Origin: Alphaproteobacteria bacterium | Lineage (GTDB): Bacteria; Pseudomonadota; Alphaproteobacteria; Rs-D84 | NCBI GenBank assembly: GCA_009785765.1 | Contig: WQVP01000027.1 | Location: forward strand, 1-5,815 | Direction: 5' to 3' | DNA: 5,815 nt | Notes under the pieces: model-generated | Seen by the model: only the letters and a program-made list of their open reading frames with translations | What the model was told of the DNA's origin: nothing | Databases searched by the model: none | Shown here: in pieces, positions 1 through 4,799 of the stretch | Numbering within the stretch: position 1 is the stretch's first letter | How the letters are laid out: each line of letters opens with the position of its first letter | Program-made: the position numbers and the translations under genes

Positions 1-320
1 TCATATTCAAAGACGGGAATCGCCCGTGTGCCGGCGGCAATTATTGATGCCGCACGACCATGCCCAAGTAATAATGTTGATGTCGGATTTTTATTCACAA
101 ACGTATATTCAACGGCGCATTCGTTCGGCTGATACAAATCGTAAATTTCCCCAACCCCTTGATAGATTAGGGCCAGACGTTCGGACAATGGTGCGGATGC
201 ATCGGTTTTTATAACGCCGCTTGCAATATACTTCCGCTCGTTCCCGGATGAATCAATCACCGCCCAACCAGTTTTGGTCAGCGCCGGATCTATACCAATA
301 ATTCTTTTAACTGTTTTCAT
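1..320 (-). CDS. ruvC: Holliday junction resolvase RuvC, N-terminal 106 residues (cut by left window edge)
   Basis: RuvC is the endonuclease that cuts Holliday junctions symmetrically within the RuvABC complex during recombinational repair. The visible N-terminus reads MKTVKRIIGIDPALTKTGW, with the first catalytic acid at D11. It continues through a P..RL segment to CAVEYTFVNKNPTST, where E71 is the second catalytic acid, then LLLGHGRAA and PVFEY, all in the family order. The last catalytic acids lie beyond position 1. Family members are about 160-190 residues long, so roughly 60% is present. The ATG is at 318-320 and lies 84 nt after the yebC stop, the usual yebC-ruvC order. There is no Shine-Dalgarno sequence: the start follows directly after an inverted heptamer repeat that fills the whole gap. 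Identity is very likely; the unusual part is the start region. Confidence 0.93.
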   Translation of the reverse strand, partial: MKTVKRIIGIDPALTKTGWAVIDSSGNERKYIASGVIKTDASAPLSERLALIYQGVGEIYDLYQPNECAVEYTFVNKNPTSTLLLGHGRAASIIAAGTRAIPVFEY

Positions 321-324
321 AAAA

Positions 325-405
325 GTAATCAGTAATCAGTAACCAGTAATCAGTATTATCACTTGGAACAAACCAACCGGTTACTGATTACTGGTCACTG
401 GTTAC
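325..405. repeat. Inverted pair of heptamer arrays (GTAAYCA type) filling the yebC-ruvC gap
   Basis: The left arm has four tandem 7-mers at 325-352 (GTAATCA twice, GTAACCA, GTAATCA). The right arm at 379-405 has three 7-mers plus a partial one in inverted orientation; read on the minus strand they are GTAACCA, GTGACCA, GTAATCA and GTAACC. The spacer is 353-378. In the yebC-ruvC mRNA the arms can form a stem of about 27 positions with five A/G or C/T differences, some tolerated as G-U pairs. The right arm starts at the last base of the yebC stop TAG, giving TAG-TAA, and the left arm ends 4 nt before the ruvC ATG. Confidence 0.9.
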
Positions 406-1118
406 TATATCCCTGTTATAACTTTCTGAACATCGTCCAAGTCGTCCAATGCGTTTATTAGTTTATCCAATTTGGCCTCTGTATCATCATCAATTTCCAT
501 AGGATTATTTGCGACGAATGTTATCTCTGCCCGCTCTGGCTCGCCCAAAGAATCGGAAAGATTTTTTTGCACAGACATAAAATCATCTGGTTTTGTCTTT
601 ACGATATATCCATGCTCTGATGTTTCCATGTCATCTGCGCCTGCATCCATTATCGCCATCATCATGGCATCTTCGTCGGCTGCGGCCGAGAGGGGATAAA
701 ATATAAGACCAAATTGGGTAAAGAAAAACATAACGCTGTTCTCTGTGCCCATTTCACCGCCAAATTTTGAAAATGCATGGCGGATTTCCGGCGCAGTTCG
801 GCGTGGGTTATCGGTCAATGCCTCTATGATAATTGGCACGTTGCCTGGGCCTTTGCCTTCGTACCGTGCGCCTACAAAATTATCGGTATCTTTATCGCCC
901 GCTTTATCAACCGCGCGTTTGATATTATCGTTCGGCATAGAATTTTTACGGGCATTTAAAATCGCAACACGAAGACGTGGATTGTTTTCCGGATTCATAT
1001 CACCCAGTTTTGCCGCCGTTGTGATTTCGCGTGCAAGTTTTGTGAAAAGATTGCCACGGGCTTTGTCTTGTGCGCCTTTGCGGTGTTGAATATTATGCCA
1101 TTTGGAATGTCCAGCCAT
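405..1118 (-). CDS. yebC: YebC/PmpR (TACO1) family protein
   Basis: The 237-residue protein is a full-length member of the YebC/PmpR/TACO1 family, long annotated as transcriptional regulators and more recently linked to relief of ribosome stalling on proline-rich stretches; which role applies here cannot be read from sequence. The N-terminus MAGHSKWHNIQHRKGAQD is the family signature. It is followed by LAREITTAAKLG, NPRLR, MPNDNIKRA, RYEGKGPGNVPIIIEALTDN and FSKFGGEMGTENSVMF in the expected order. The C-terminus DDLDDVQKV is conserved, but the last residues (ITGI) differ from the usual ending and stop where a heptamer repeat begins. The start ATG at 1116-1118 has a good Shine-Dalgarno (GGAG, minus strand of 1126-1129, 7 nt spacing). 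It is first in a pair with ruvC and divergent from ruvA. Confidence 0.96.
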   Translation of the reverse strand: MAGHSKWHNIQHRKGAQDKARGNLFTKLAREITTAAKLGDMNPENNPRLRVAILNARKNSMPNDNIKRAVDKAGDKDTDNFVGARYEGKGPGNVPIIIEALTDNPRRTAPEIRHAFSKFGGEMGTENSVMFFFTQFGLIFYPLSAAADEDAMMMAIMDAGADDMETSEHGYIVKTKPDDFMSVQKNLSDSLGEPERAEITFVANNPMEIDDDTEAKLDKLINALDDLDDVQKVITGI

Positions 1119-1137
1119 TATTTTACTCCGTAAAAAA

Positions 1138-1165
1138 TTTCTGATTTCTGATTGCTGATTGCTGA
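1138..1165 (-). repeat. Single heptamer array (GAAATCA/GCAATCA type) between yebC and ruvA
   Basis: Four tandem 7-mers read on the plus strand as TTTCTGA, TTTCTGA, TTGCTGA, TTGCTGA. Rotated on the minus strand these are GAAATCA and GCAATCA, the same consensus as the other arrays. There is no inverted partner nearby. The array occupies the middle of the 80-nt divergent region that must hold the promoters of both yebC and ruvA. One unit (TTGCTG, 1152-1157) lies 17 nt upstream of TATTAT (1175-1180), so it could serve as a weak -35 for ruvA, but the match is poor. Confidence 0.88.
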
Positions 1166-1198
1166 TTTATGGTTTATTATTGTAAAAAAGGATAGCAT

Positions 1199-1774
1199 AT
1201 GATTGGAAAACTTCAAGGACAAATTGATTATGTCGGCGACGGCTATGTGATATTAAGTGTTAGTGGTGTCGGATATAAAGTATTCACGTCTGAAATTACG
1301 AGCACGACCACGACCATGATCACGCTGTGGATTGAAACAATTGTCCGTGAAGATTCTTTTCGTCTGTTCGGGTTTTCGTCTTTGGCCGGCCTTGAATTGT
1401 TTAACCAATTAACAACAGTATCGGGCGTCGGGCCAAAGGTTGCGATGGCAATTATGGGTGCACTTAAACCAGATGTACTTATGTCTGCAATTGCAACAGG
1501 GGACGCAAAAACAATTGCGACTGCGCCGGGCGTTGGTAAAAAAGTTGCGGAGAAAATTATTGTGGAACTTAAAGGCAAGATAGGCACTGGGCACTGGGCA
1601 CTGGGCACTAGTGATGATGTAAATTCTGTATTGCCAGATTTATTGTCCGCCTTGGAGTCATTGGGATACAGGCGTGCGGATGTTGCGGAACTTTCGCAAA
1701 AACTGGTTCGTGAAAACGAATGTGCGGATGTCGGCACACTTATCAAAATTGCGCTATCGGAAATTAAGAAATGA
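1199..1774 (+). CDS. ruvA: Holliday junction branch-migration protein RuvA
   Basis: RuvA forms tetramers that clasp Holliday junctions and recruit the RuvB motor. The 191-residue length fits the family. Domain I (about residues 1-64) starts MIGKLQGQIDYVGDGYVIL and contains GVGYKVF. The two helix-hairpin-helix DNA-binding motifs are LTTVSGVGPKVAMAIMG (71-87) and ATAPGVGKKVAEKIIVELK (107-125). Domain III, the RuvB-binding part, covers about 143-191 and includes ALESLGYRRADV. The interdomain linker holds a heptamer array coding for residues 129-138. The start is supported by AAGGA at 1188-1192 with 6 nt spacing. ruvA is transcribed away from yebC-ruvC, and no ruvB follows it, unlike the common yebC-ruvC-ruvA-ruvB order. 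Its stop overlaps the next start (ATGA at 1771-1774). Confidence 0.96.
   Translation: MIGKLQGQIDYVGDGYVILSVSGVGYKVFTSEITSTTTTMITLWIETIVREDSFRLFGFSSLAGLELFNQLTTVSGVGPKVAMAIMGALKPDVLMSAIATGDAKTIATAPGVGKKVAEKIIVELKGKIGTGHWALGTSDDVNSVLPDLLSALESLGYRRADVAELSQKLVRENECADVGTLIKIALSEIKK
1583..1610 (-). repeat. In-frame heptamer array (GTGCCCA type) in the RuvA linker
   Basis: Three exact tandem copies of GGCACTG plus a fourth ending in A (GGCACTA) run without interruption. On the minus strand the rotated unit is GTGCCCA, which fits the window-wide G-N-R-N-Y-C-A pattern. In the ruvA frame it encodes about residues 129-138 (GTGHWALGT), in the flexible segment between the second helix-hairpin-helix and the C-terminal domain. 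Four units make 28 nt; the reading frame stays open. Confidence 0.92.
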
Positions 1775-2034
1775 AAATATTCATAGAATATGGTCTTGAT
1801 TTTGATAACAATAAATATGGATTTGGTGTAAATACTGAATACGAATACGACGACCAAGAAGTTCGTAAATCCGGCGCAGTAAAACTTGCCAAAACAGAAG
1901 AACATTATTTTCGTATTTGGATTGGAAAGCGTGTAATGTCGTTAAGCAATAAAAGGCCACATATTCATTTTCGGAAAAAGAATAGAAATAATTTTAAAAT
2001 CATATATGGACGACGTGGGACAAAAATAAAATGA
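1771..2034 (+). CDS. Hypothetical protein, 87 residues, coupled to ruvA and mnmE
   Basis: I do not recognise this protein. It has 87 residues. The N-terminal third (MKIFIEYGLDFDNNKYGFGV) is acidic and aromatic. The C-terminal half is strongly basic, ending in a Lys/Arg-rich stretch with RPHIHFRKKNRNN and YGRRGTKIK. No signal peptide or membrane segment is evident, and no Cys residues are present. The basic tail would be compatible with nucleic acid binding, but that is only inference. Evidence that it is real is its context: its ATG overlaps the ruvA stop (ATGA, 1771-1774), its TGA overlaps the mnmE start (ATGA, 2031-2034), and GGAAA at 1759-1763 is a plausible ribosome binding site. It may be a lineage-specific gene or a diverged member of a small family. 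Confidence 0.62.
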   Translation: MKIFIEYGLDFDNNKYGFGVNTEYEYDDQEVRKSGAVKLAKTEEHYFRIWIGKRVMSLSNKRPHIHFRKKNRNNFKIIYGRRGTKIK

Positions 2035-3452
2035 CAGATACAATTTTCGCATTATCAAGTGGCAAAGGGCGCGCAGGCGTTGCGGTGGTACGTGTAAGTG
2101 GGAAAGATTTATGTAATTTATTGTATAAAGTTACAACAATCTGTCACTCCGGCAAAGGCCAGAGTGGGTCTAAAAAAATAAATTGTAAAGACCCTGGCCC
2201 GGCCCCCGGCCTTCGCCGGGGCAGGCTTGCCGGGCTGACAGCTCGTTATGCCTATTTTACAGACTTGATAGATTTGAGTGGCGATATAATTGATAAAATA
2301 ATAGCGATTTATTTTAAAGCACCCGCCTCATTCACCGGCGAAGATGTAGTTGAATTTCATGTTCATGGATCGGACGCTGTATTGGCAAAATTATTTGATA
2401 TTTTAAAATCGCTTGGTGCACGTATGGCAGAGCGGGGCGAATTTGCACGGCGTGCATTTGATAATAACAAAATGGATTTAATAGAGGTTGACGGCCTGGC
2501 TGCATTGATTGATTCCCGGACAGAGCAACAAAGGCGTGCGGCATTACGTACGGCGGCCGGCGCAGACAGCGACACATATATGCGTTGGCGCCAAGAGATG
2601 ATAGACATTGCGGCATATTCGGCGGCTATGCTGGACTATCCGGACGAAGAATTGCCAGAAAATATTGGCGAAAAATTGGCCACTCGTACGCAAAAACTTT
2701 ACGATGAATTAAGTGTGGCATTATCACGTGCGGGCGCTGCACGTGCGGTTCGGTCTGGTTTTAACATCGCTTTGGTGGGCGATGTAAATGCGGGGAAATC
2801 ATCACTTTTTAATGCAATCGTCGGTGAATCACGTGCAATTGTATCGGACATTGCCGGCACCACACGTGATGTCATCTCGGCCGAAATTGATATGGATGGA
2901 TACCTTGTGCGATTGCTTGATACGGCCGGACTTCGTGAAACCACAGACGCGATTGAAAACATGGGAATAGAGCGGACTAATAAAGAAATAGAGAATGCGG
3001 ATTTGATTTTAAGAGTAAGGAGTAAGGAGTTAGGAGTTAGAAATGATAATGAACTTACTGTATATAATAAATCGGATTTAATAAAATATGATTCATCACT
3101 TCTTACTCCTTACTCCCTACTTGTTTCTGCCAAAACCGGCGATGGCATTCCGGAACTTTTGGATTTAATAAAAACCGAAGTGCATGCACGTTTGGCGCAA
3201 AGTGAATCAGACGTTGTTGTGAACGAGCGTACGAAAGGCTTGTTGACGGATGCGGCAAATGAATTGAAACTAGTGCTTGTAGGGGTCGGGTCTTCCGACC
3301 CGTCGGGCGGGGAAACCCCGCCCCTACATAATCCTGAACTATTCGCAGAACACGTAAATGCGGCGGCTGATAAAATAGGTGCGGCCCTTGGGGTCATAGG
3401 GATAGACGAAATTATGGATGCAACATTCGGACAATTGTGTTTGGGTAAATAA
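2031..3452 (+). CDS. mnmE: tRNA modification GTPase MnmE (TrmE), with three in-frame repeat insertions
   Basis: MnmE works with MnmG to install the carboxymethylaminomethyl group on wobble uridine 34 of certain tRNAs, using GTP and a folate. The 473 residues are somewhat longer than usual, owing to insertions. The folate-binding N-domain starts DTIFALSSGKGRAGVAVVRVSG and includes FTGEDVVEFHVHG (101-113). The helical domain contains MAERGEFARRAF and LDYPDEELPE. The G domain has G1 GDVNAGKS (250-257, with K-loop N253), G2 GTTRD (276-280), G3 DTAG (297-300) plus E303 matching the catalytic glutamate, G4 NKSD (346-349) and G5 SAK (366-368). The C-terminal CLGK (470-473) keeps the conserved cysteine. 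Residues 37-71, about 328-338 with 358-364, and 416-433 are encoded by repeat sequences. The ATG overlaps the preceding stop; GGGA at 2017-2020 is a distant Shine-Dalgarno, so translational coupling is likely. Confidence 0.96.
   Translation: MTDTIFALSSGKGRAGVAVVRVSGKDLCNLLYKVTTICHSGKGQSGSKKINCKDPGPAPGLRRGRLAGLTARYAYFTDLIDLSGDIIDKIIAIYFKAPASFTGEDVVEFHVHGSDAVLAKLFDILKSLGARMAERGEFARRAFDNNKMDLIEVDGLAALIDSRTEQQRRAALRTAAGADSDTYMRWRQEMIDIAAYSAAMLDYPDEELPENIGEKLATRTQKLYDELSVALSRAGAARAVRSGFNIALVGDVNAGKSSLFNAIVGESRAIVSDIAGTTRDVISAEIDMDGYLVRLLDTAGLRETTDAIENMGIERTNKEIENADLILRVRSKELGVRNDNELTVYNKSDLIKYDSSLLTPYSLLVSAKTGDGIPELLDLIKTEVHARLAQSESDVVVNERTKGLLTDAANELKLVLVGVGSSDPSGGETPPLHNPELFAEHVNAAADKIGAALGVIGIDEIMDATFGQLCLGK
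2141..2241. repeat. 101-bp inverted repeat inserted in frame in mnmE
   Basis: The ends are perfect inverted repeats, CTGTCA (2141-2146) and TGACAG (2236-2241). The left arm 2141-2171 and right arm 2189-2241 share CCGGCAA, AAGGCC and GGGTCT blocks in inverted order. The right arm has an extra GC-rich hairpin (CCCCGGC, loop CTTC, GCCGGGG; 2204-2221). The centre (2172-2188) is A/T-rich. It encodes MnmE residues 37-71, between LYKVTT and the RYAYFTDLI strand, where other MnmE proteins have a short surface loop. Termini of the CTGTCAnnCC type recall dispersed palindromic repeats of several proteobacteria; this is recollection. No target duplication is visible. Confidence 0.82.
3013..3120. repeat. 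Inverted pair of heptamer arrays (GTAAGGA type) flanking the MnmE G4 motif
   Basis: The left arm has four 7-mers at 3013-3040 (GAGTAAG twice, GAGTTAG twice). The right arm has the inverted unit CTTACTC twice at 3102-3115, then a partial unit to 3120. Short extra matches (TAGAAATGAT against ATCACTTCTTA) extend the arms inward. The enclosed sequence codes for the GTPase G4 motif NKSD. The arms encode two surface-loop stretches, RVRSKELGVR (328-337) and LLTPYSLL (358-364), and keep the frame open. Confidence 0.88.
3278..3328. repeat. 51-bp GC-rich branched palindrome inserted in frame in mnmE
   Basis: The outer stem is TGTAGG (3278-3283) with CCTACA (3323-3328). Inside are two hairpins: CGGGTC, loop TTCC, GACCCG (3287-3302) and GGCGGGG, loop AAA, CCCCGCC (3306-3322). 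The whole is a Y-shaped palindrome of 51 nt, a multiple of three, coding for about MnmE residues 416-433 (VGVGSSDPSGGETPPLH) in the C-terminal helical region ahead of NPELFAEHVNAAADKIG. Its GC content contrasts sharply with the surrounding gene. TGTAGGGGCGGG-type palindromes recur in many unrelated bacterial genomes, from memory. Confidence 0.87.
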
Positions 3453-3464
3453 AAGGAATAAAAA

Positions 3465-3929
3465 ATGAATATAAAGTTTTTTAACGAATTGCCGGAATCA
3501 GAGCTGTGTCACATCGCAACACTTCACTTTAATCAGTGGAGTCCGATGAACCAAGCATTAAACATTGATGATAAAATAGAAGAGTTTACAAAAGAATACG
3601 CACAGCAGTCGGATAAATTGCCAACAGGATTTGCGGTTTATGAAAATGATGAGCTTGTCGGATTTTGCAGATTGAAAATTTTAAACCTTAAAAAATATCC
3701 GGAATTAACGCCATGGATTTCAAGTTTGCTGGTACTAAAACAAGGCGACGGATATGGTAAAAAGATAGTAGAGTTCGCAGAAAATACATTAAAGAAAATG
3801 GGGTACGATCACGTCTATATTTATTCAAGCAAGGCAGGTGATTTTTATAAAAAATTGGAATTCCAATTTGTCGGCATGGTTGATAAAAATGACGCAGGTC
3901 AGGCAGAACTTTATAAAAAAGAATTTTAG
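3465..3929 (+). CDS. GNAT-family N-acetyltransferase
   Basis: This 154-residue protein fits the single-domain GNAT fold, which moves an acetyl group from acetyl-CoA to an amine; the substrate cannot be predicted. GFAVYENDELVGFCRLK (55-71) matches the central strands. TPWISSLLVLKQGDGYGKKIVEFAE (82-106) is motif A, with the pyrophosphate-binding loop Q93-G-D-G-Y-G98 in place of the usual R/Q-x-x-G-x-G/A. FYKKLEFQFVG (127-137) is the motif B ending. The start is supported by AAGGA at 3453-3457 with 7 nt spacing, only 12 nt after the mnmE stop, so it may share the ruvA-mnmE transcript. Its stop overlaps by 4 nt the end of the convergent gene on the other strand. It has no signal peptide, so a cytoplasmic enzyme is expected. 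Confidence 0.85.
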   Translation: MNIKFFNELPESELCHIATLHFNQWSPMNQALNIDDKIEEFTKEYAQQSDKLPTGFAVYENDELVGFCRLKILNLKKYPELTPWISSLLVLKQGDGYGKKIVEFAENTLKKMGYDHVYIYSSKAGDFYKKLEFQFVGMVDKNDAGQAELYKKEF

Positions 3930-4618
3930 TTCTTAGCCGCTTTATATTTAATGCTTGCATGGGCGCCGTTGCAAAAGGGTTTGTTTCCCGATGCGCCGCA
4001 TCGGCATAGCGTTTGTTTTTGGCGTACTTCATAAGAACGGCCATCGGCGCTTTCCACCCGTATTCCGCCACGTATCCATAATGGGCCGGATATCTTTAAT
4101 CCCGAATCCTCTATGGTGTGAACGGTCGGCGTGGTTTTATCTTCCAATAATTCGCCGTCATTTGTGAACATCATAAGTCGGCCGGCGGGACATAAATTTG
4201 CCTCTTCAGCGCTTAATTTATCAGCCGGCGCGTCGCCCCGCATAACCAGATTCCATACACGTCCGCCACGATCACAAAATCGTGCGAACGCACAATATTG
4301 TTCATTATCCAATAATGTTTGGTTTGGGCCACGTATGGCCTCTGCACTTGCTTGGCGCATTATGGGTGTAAAAGATGCCGTCTCTGTTCCGTCAAAACCG
4401 GTTGCATGCGACCCATCGCAAAATGGTGCGTTTTTGGATTTGCCGCACCGGCAGAGCGCAACCGGATCGGATTTAATTTCAAATGTTTGCCCATCGCCAT
4501 ATTTAACAGATATGCCATTAACATCGGTTATGATGATTTTTTCTGAAATCCGGTCCGCACCATAAAGCAGGTAAGGGCCGTCTTTTGTGATTTTTATATA
4601 AGGTTTATTTTCTTTCAT
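3926..4618 (-). CDS. Double CDGSH-motif iron-sulfur protein
   Basis: CDGSH domains bind a [2Fe-2S] cluster with three cysteines and one histidine. The 230-residue protein has two. The first is CRCGKSKNAPFCDGSH (56-71; ligands C56, C58, C67, H71). The second is CRCGASGNKPFCNGAH (205-220; ligands C205, C207, C216, H220), where Asn replaces the Asp of the name-giving motif. Between them, YCAFARFCDRGGRVWNLV (108-125) and NLCPAGRL (141-148) give three more cysteines (C109, C115, C143), resembling the divergent 4Fe-4S mono-cluster-like segment often fused to CDGSH domains. A role in electron transfer or redox sensing is plausible, but the substrate is unknown. The ATG at 4616-4618 has no clear Shine-Dalgarno. 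It overlaps the convergent acetyltransferase by 4 nt. A promoter candidate lies just upstream. Confidence 0.92.
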   Translation of the reverse strand: MKENKPYIKITKDGPYLLYGADRISEKIIITDVNGISVKYGDGQTFEIKSDPVALCRCGKSKNAPFCDGSHATGFDGTETASFTPIMRQASAEAIRGPNQTLLDNEQYCAFARFCDRGGRVWNLVMRGDAPADKLSAEEANLCPAGRLMMFTNDGELLEDKTTPTVHTIEDSGLKISGPLWIRGGIRVESADGRSYEVRQKQTLCRCGASGNKPFCNGAHASIKYKAAKN

Positions 4619-4639
4619 GAATGAATATTAAGGCAAAAA

Positions 4640-4668
4640 TTTATAAAAACACAATAGGAATACGTCCA
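4640..4668 (-). promoter_or_regulatory. Candidate sigma70-type promoter for the CDGSH gene
   Basis: On the minus strand, TGGACG (4663-4668, four of six matches to TTGACA) is followed after exactly 17 bp by TATAAA (4640-4645, five of six to TATAAT). A transcript would start near 4633, leaving a leader of about 15 nt with no Shine-Dalgarno. The region is AT-rich, so chance matches are expected. Confidence 0.38.
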
Positions 4669-4705
4669 GTTAGTAAATCAGTAAATTTTAAGATAAAATA
4701 GGAAC

Positions 4706-4799
4706 AGGTCTGATGAAATACCGAACACGCGCGGTAGTAATAGAATGCTTTATTATTTAAAACACTCTGTTATTTTTCATCAGACTATTTTTATTTTTT
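4706..4799 (+). ncRNA. Candidate small structured RNA with T-run tail in the cdgsh-dnaJ gap
   Basis: A perfect 11-bp stem joins GTCTGATGAAA (4708-4718) with TTTCATCAGAC (4775-4785). Immediately after it on the plus strand comes a T-rich tract (4786-4799), as in a Rho-independent terminator. Inside the 56-nt loop are two smaller hairpins: TACCG/CGGTA (4719-4723 with 4732-4736) and TAATA/TATTA (4738-4742 with 4751-4755). TAAAAT at 4694-4699 could be a -10 box, but no good -35 is seen. It does not show the conserved cores of SRP RNA, 6S, tmRNA or tRNA. It might instead be only a long-loop terminator, or a fold in the minus-strand message from the J-domain gene. Confidence 0.3.

Noticed and set aside
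325..405. Tandem 7-mers interpreted as a CRISPR array
   Set aside because: Units are contiguous with no unique spacers between them, far shorter than CRISPR repeats, and no cas genes are present.
1243..1905. Long minus-strand reading frame opposite ruvA (220 residues)
   Set aside because: It is antisense to the clearly identified ruvA, has a low-complexity Ser/Thr/Pro/Ile-rich composition, and shows no recognisable domain.
3852..3869. Perfect 18-nt palindrome (AAATTGGAATTCCAATTT) inside the acetyltransferase gene
   Set aside because: It encodes ordinary KLEFQF residues of the conserved GNAT motif B region, is AT-rich, and has no second copy in the window; coding constraint plus chance can explain it.
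3905..3933. AGAACT/AGTTCT inverted repeat across the convergent gene ends as a shared terminator
   Set aside because: The stem is only 6 bp with a 17-nt AT-rich loop and no clean T-run on either side.
4664..4688. Possible decayed heptamer array (CCAGTTAGTAAATCAGTAAAT)
   Set aside because: AGTTAGTAAATCAGTAAAT has only loosely spaced GTAA/ATCAGTAA pieces without a steady 7-nt period, so it is not counted as an array.
4719..4740. Resemblance of CCGAACACG...GGTAGTA to 5S rRNA
   Set aside because: Only two short matches; the region is far too short, lacks the other conserved 5S helices, and the same bases form a simple hairpin.
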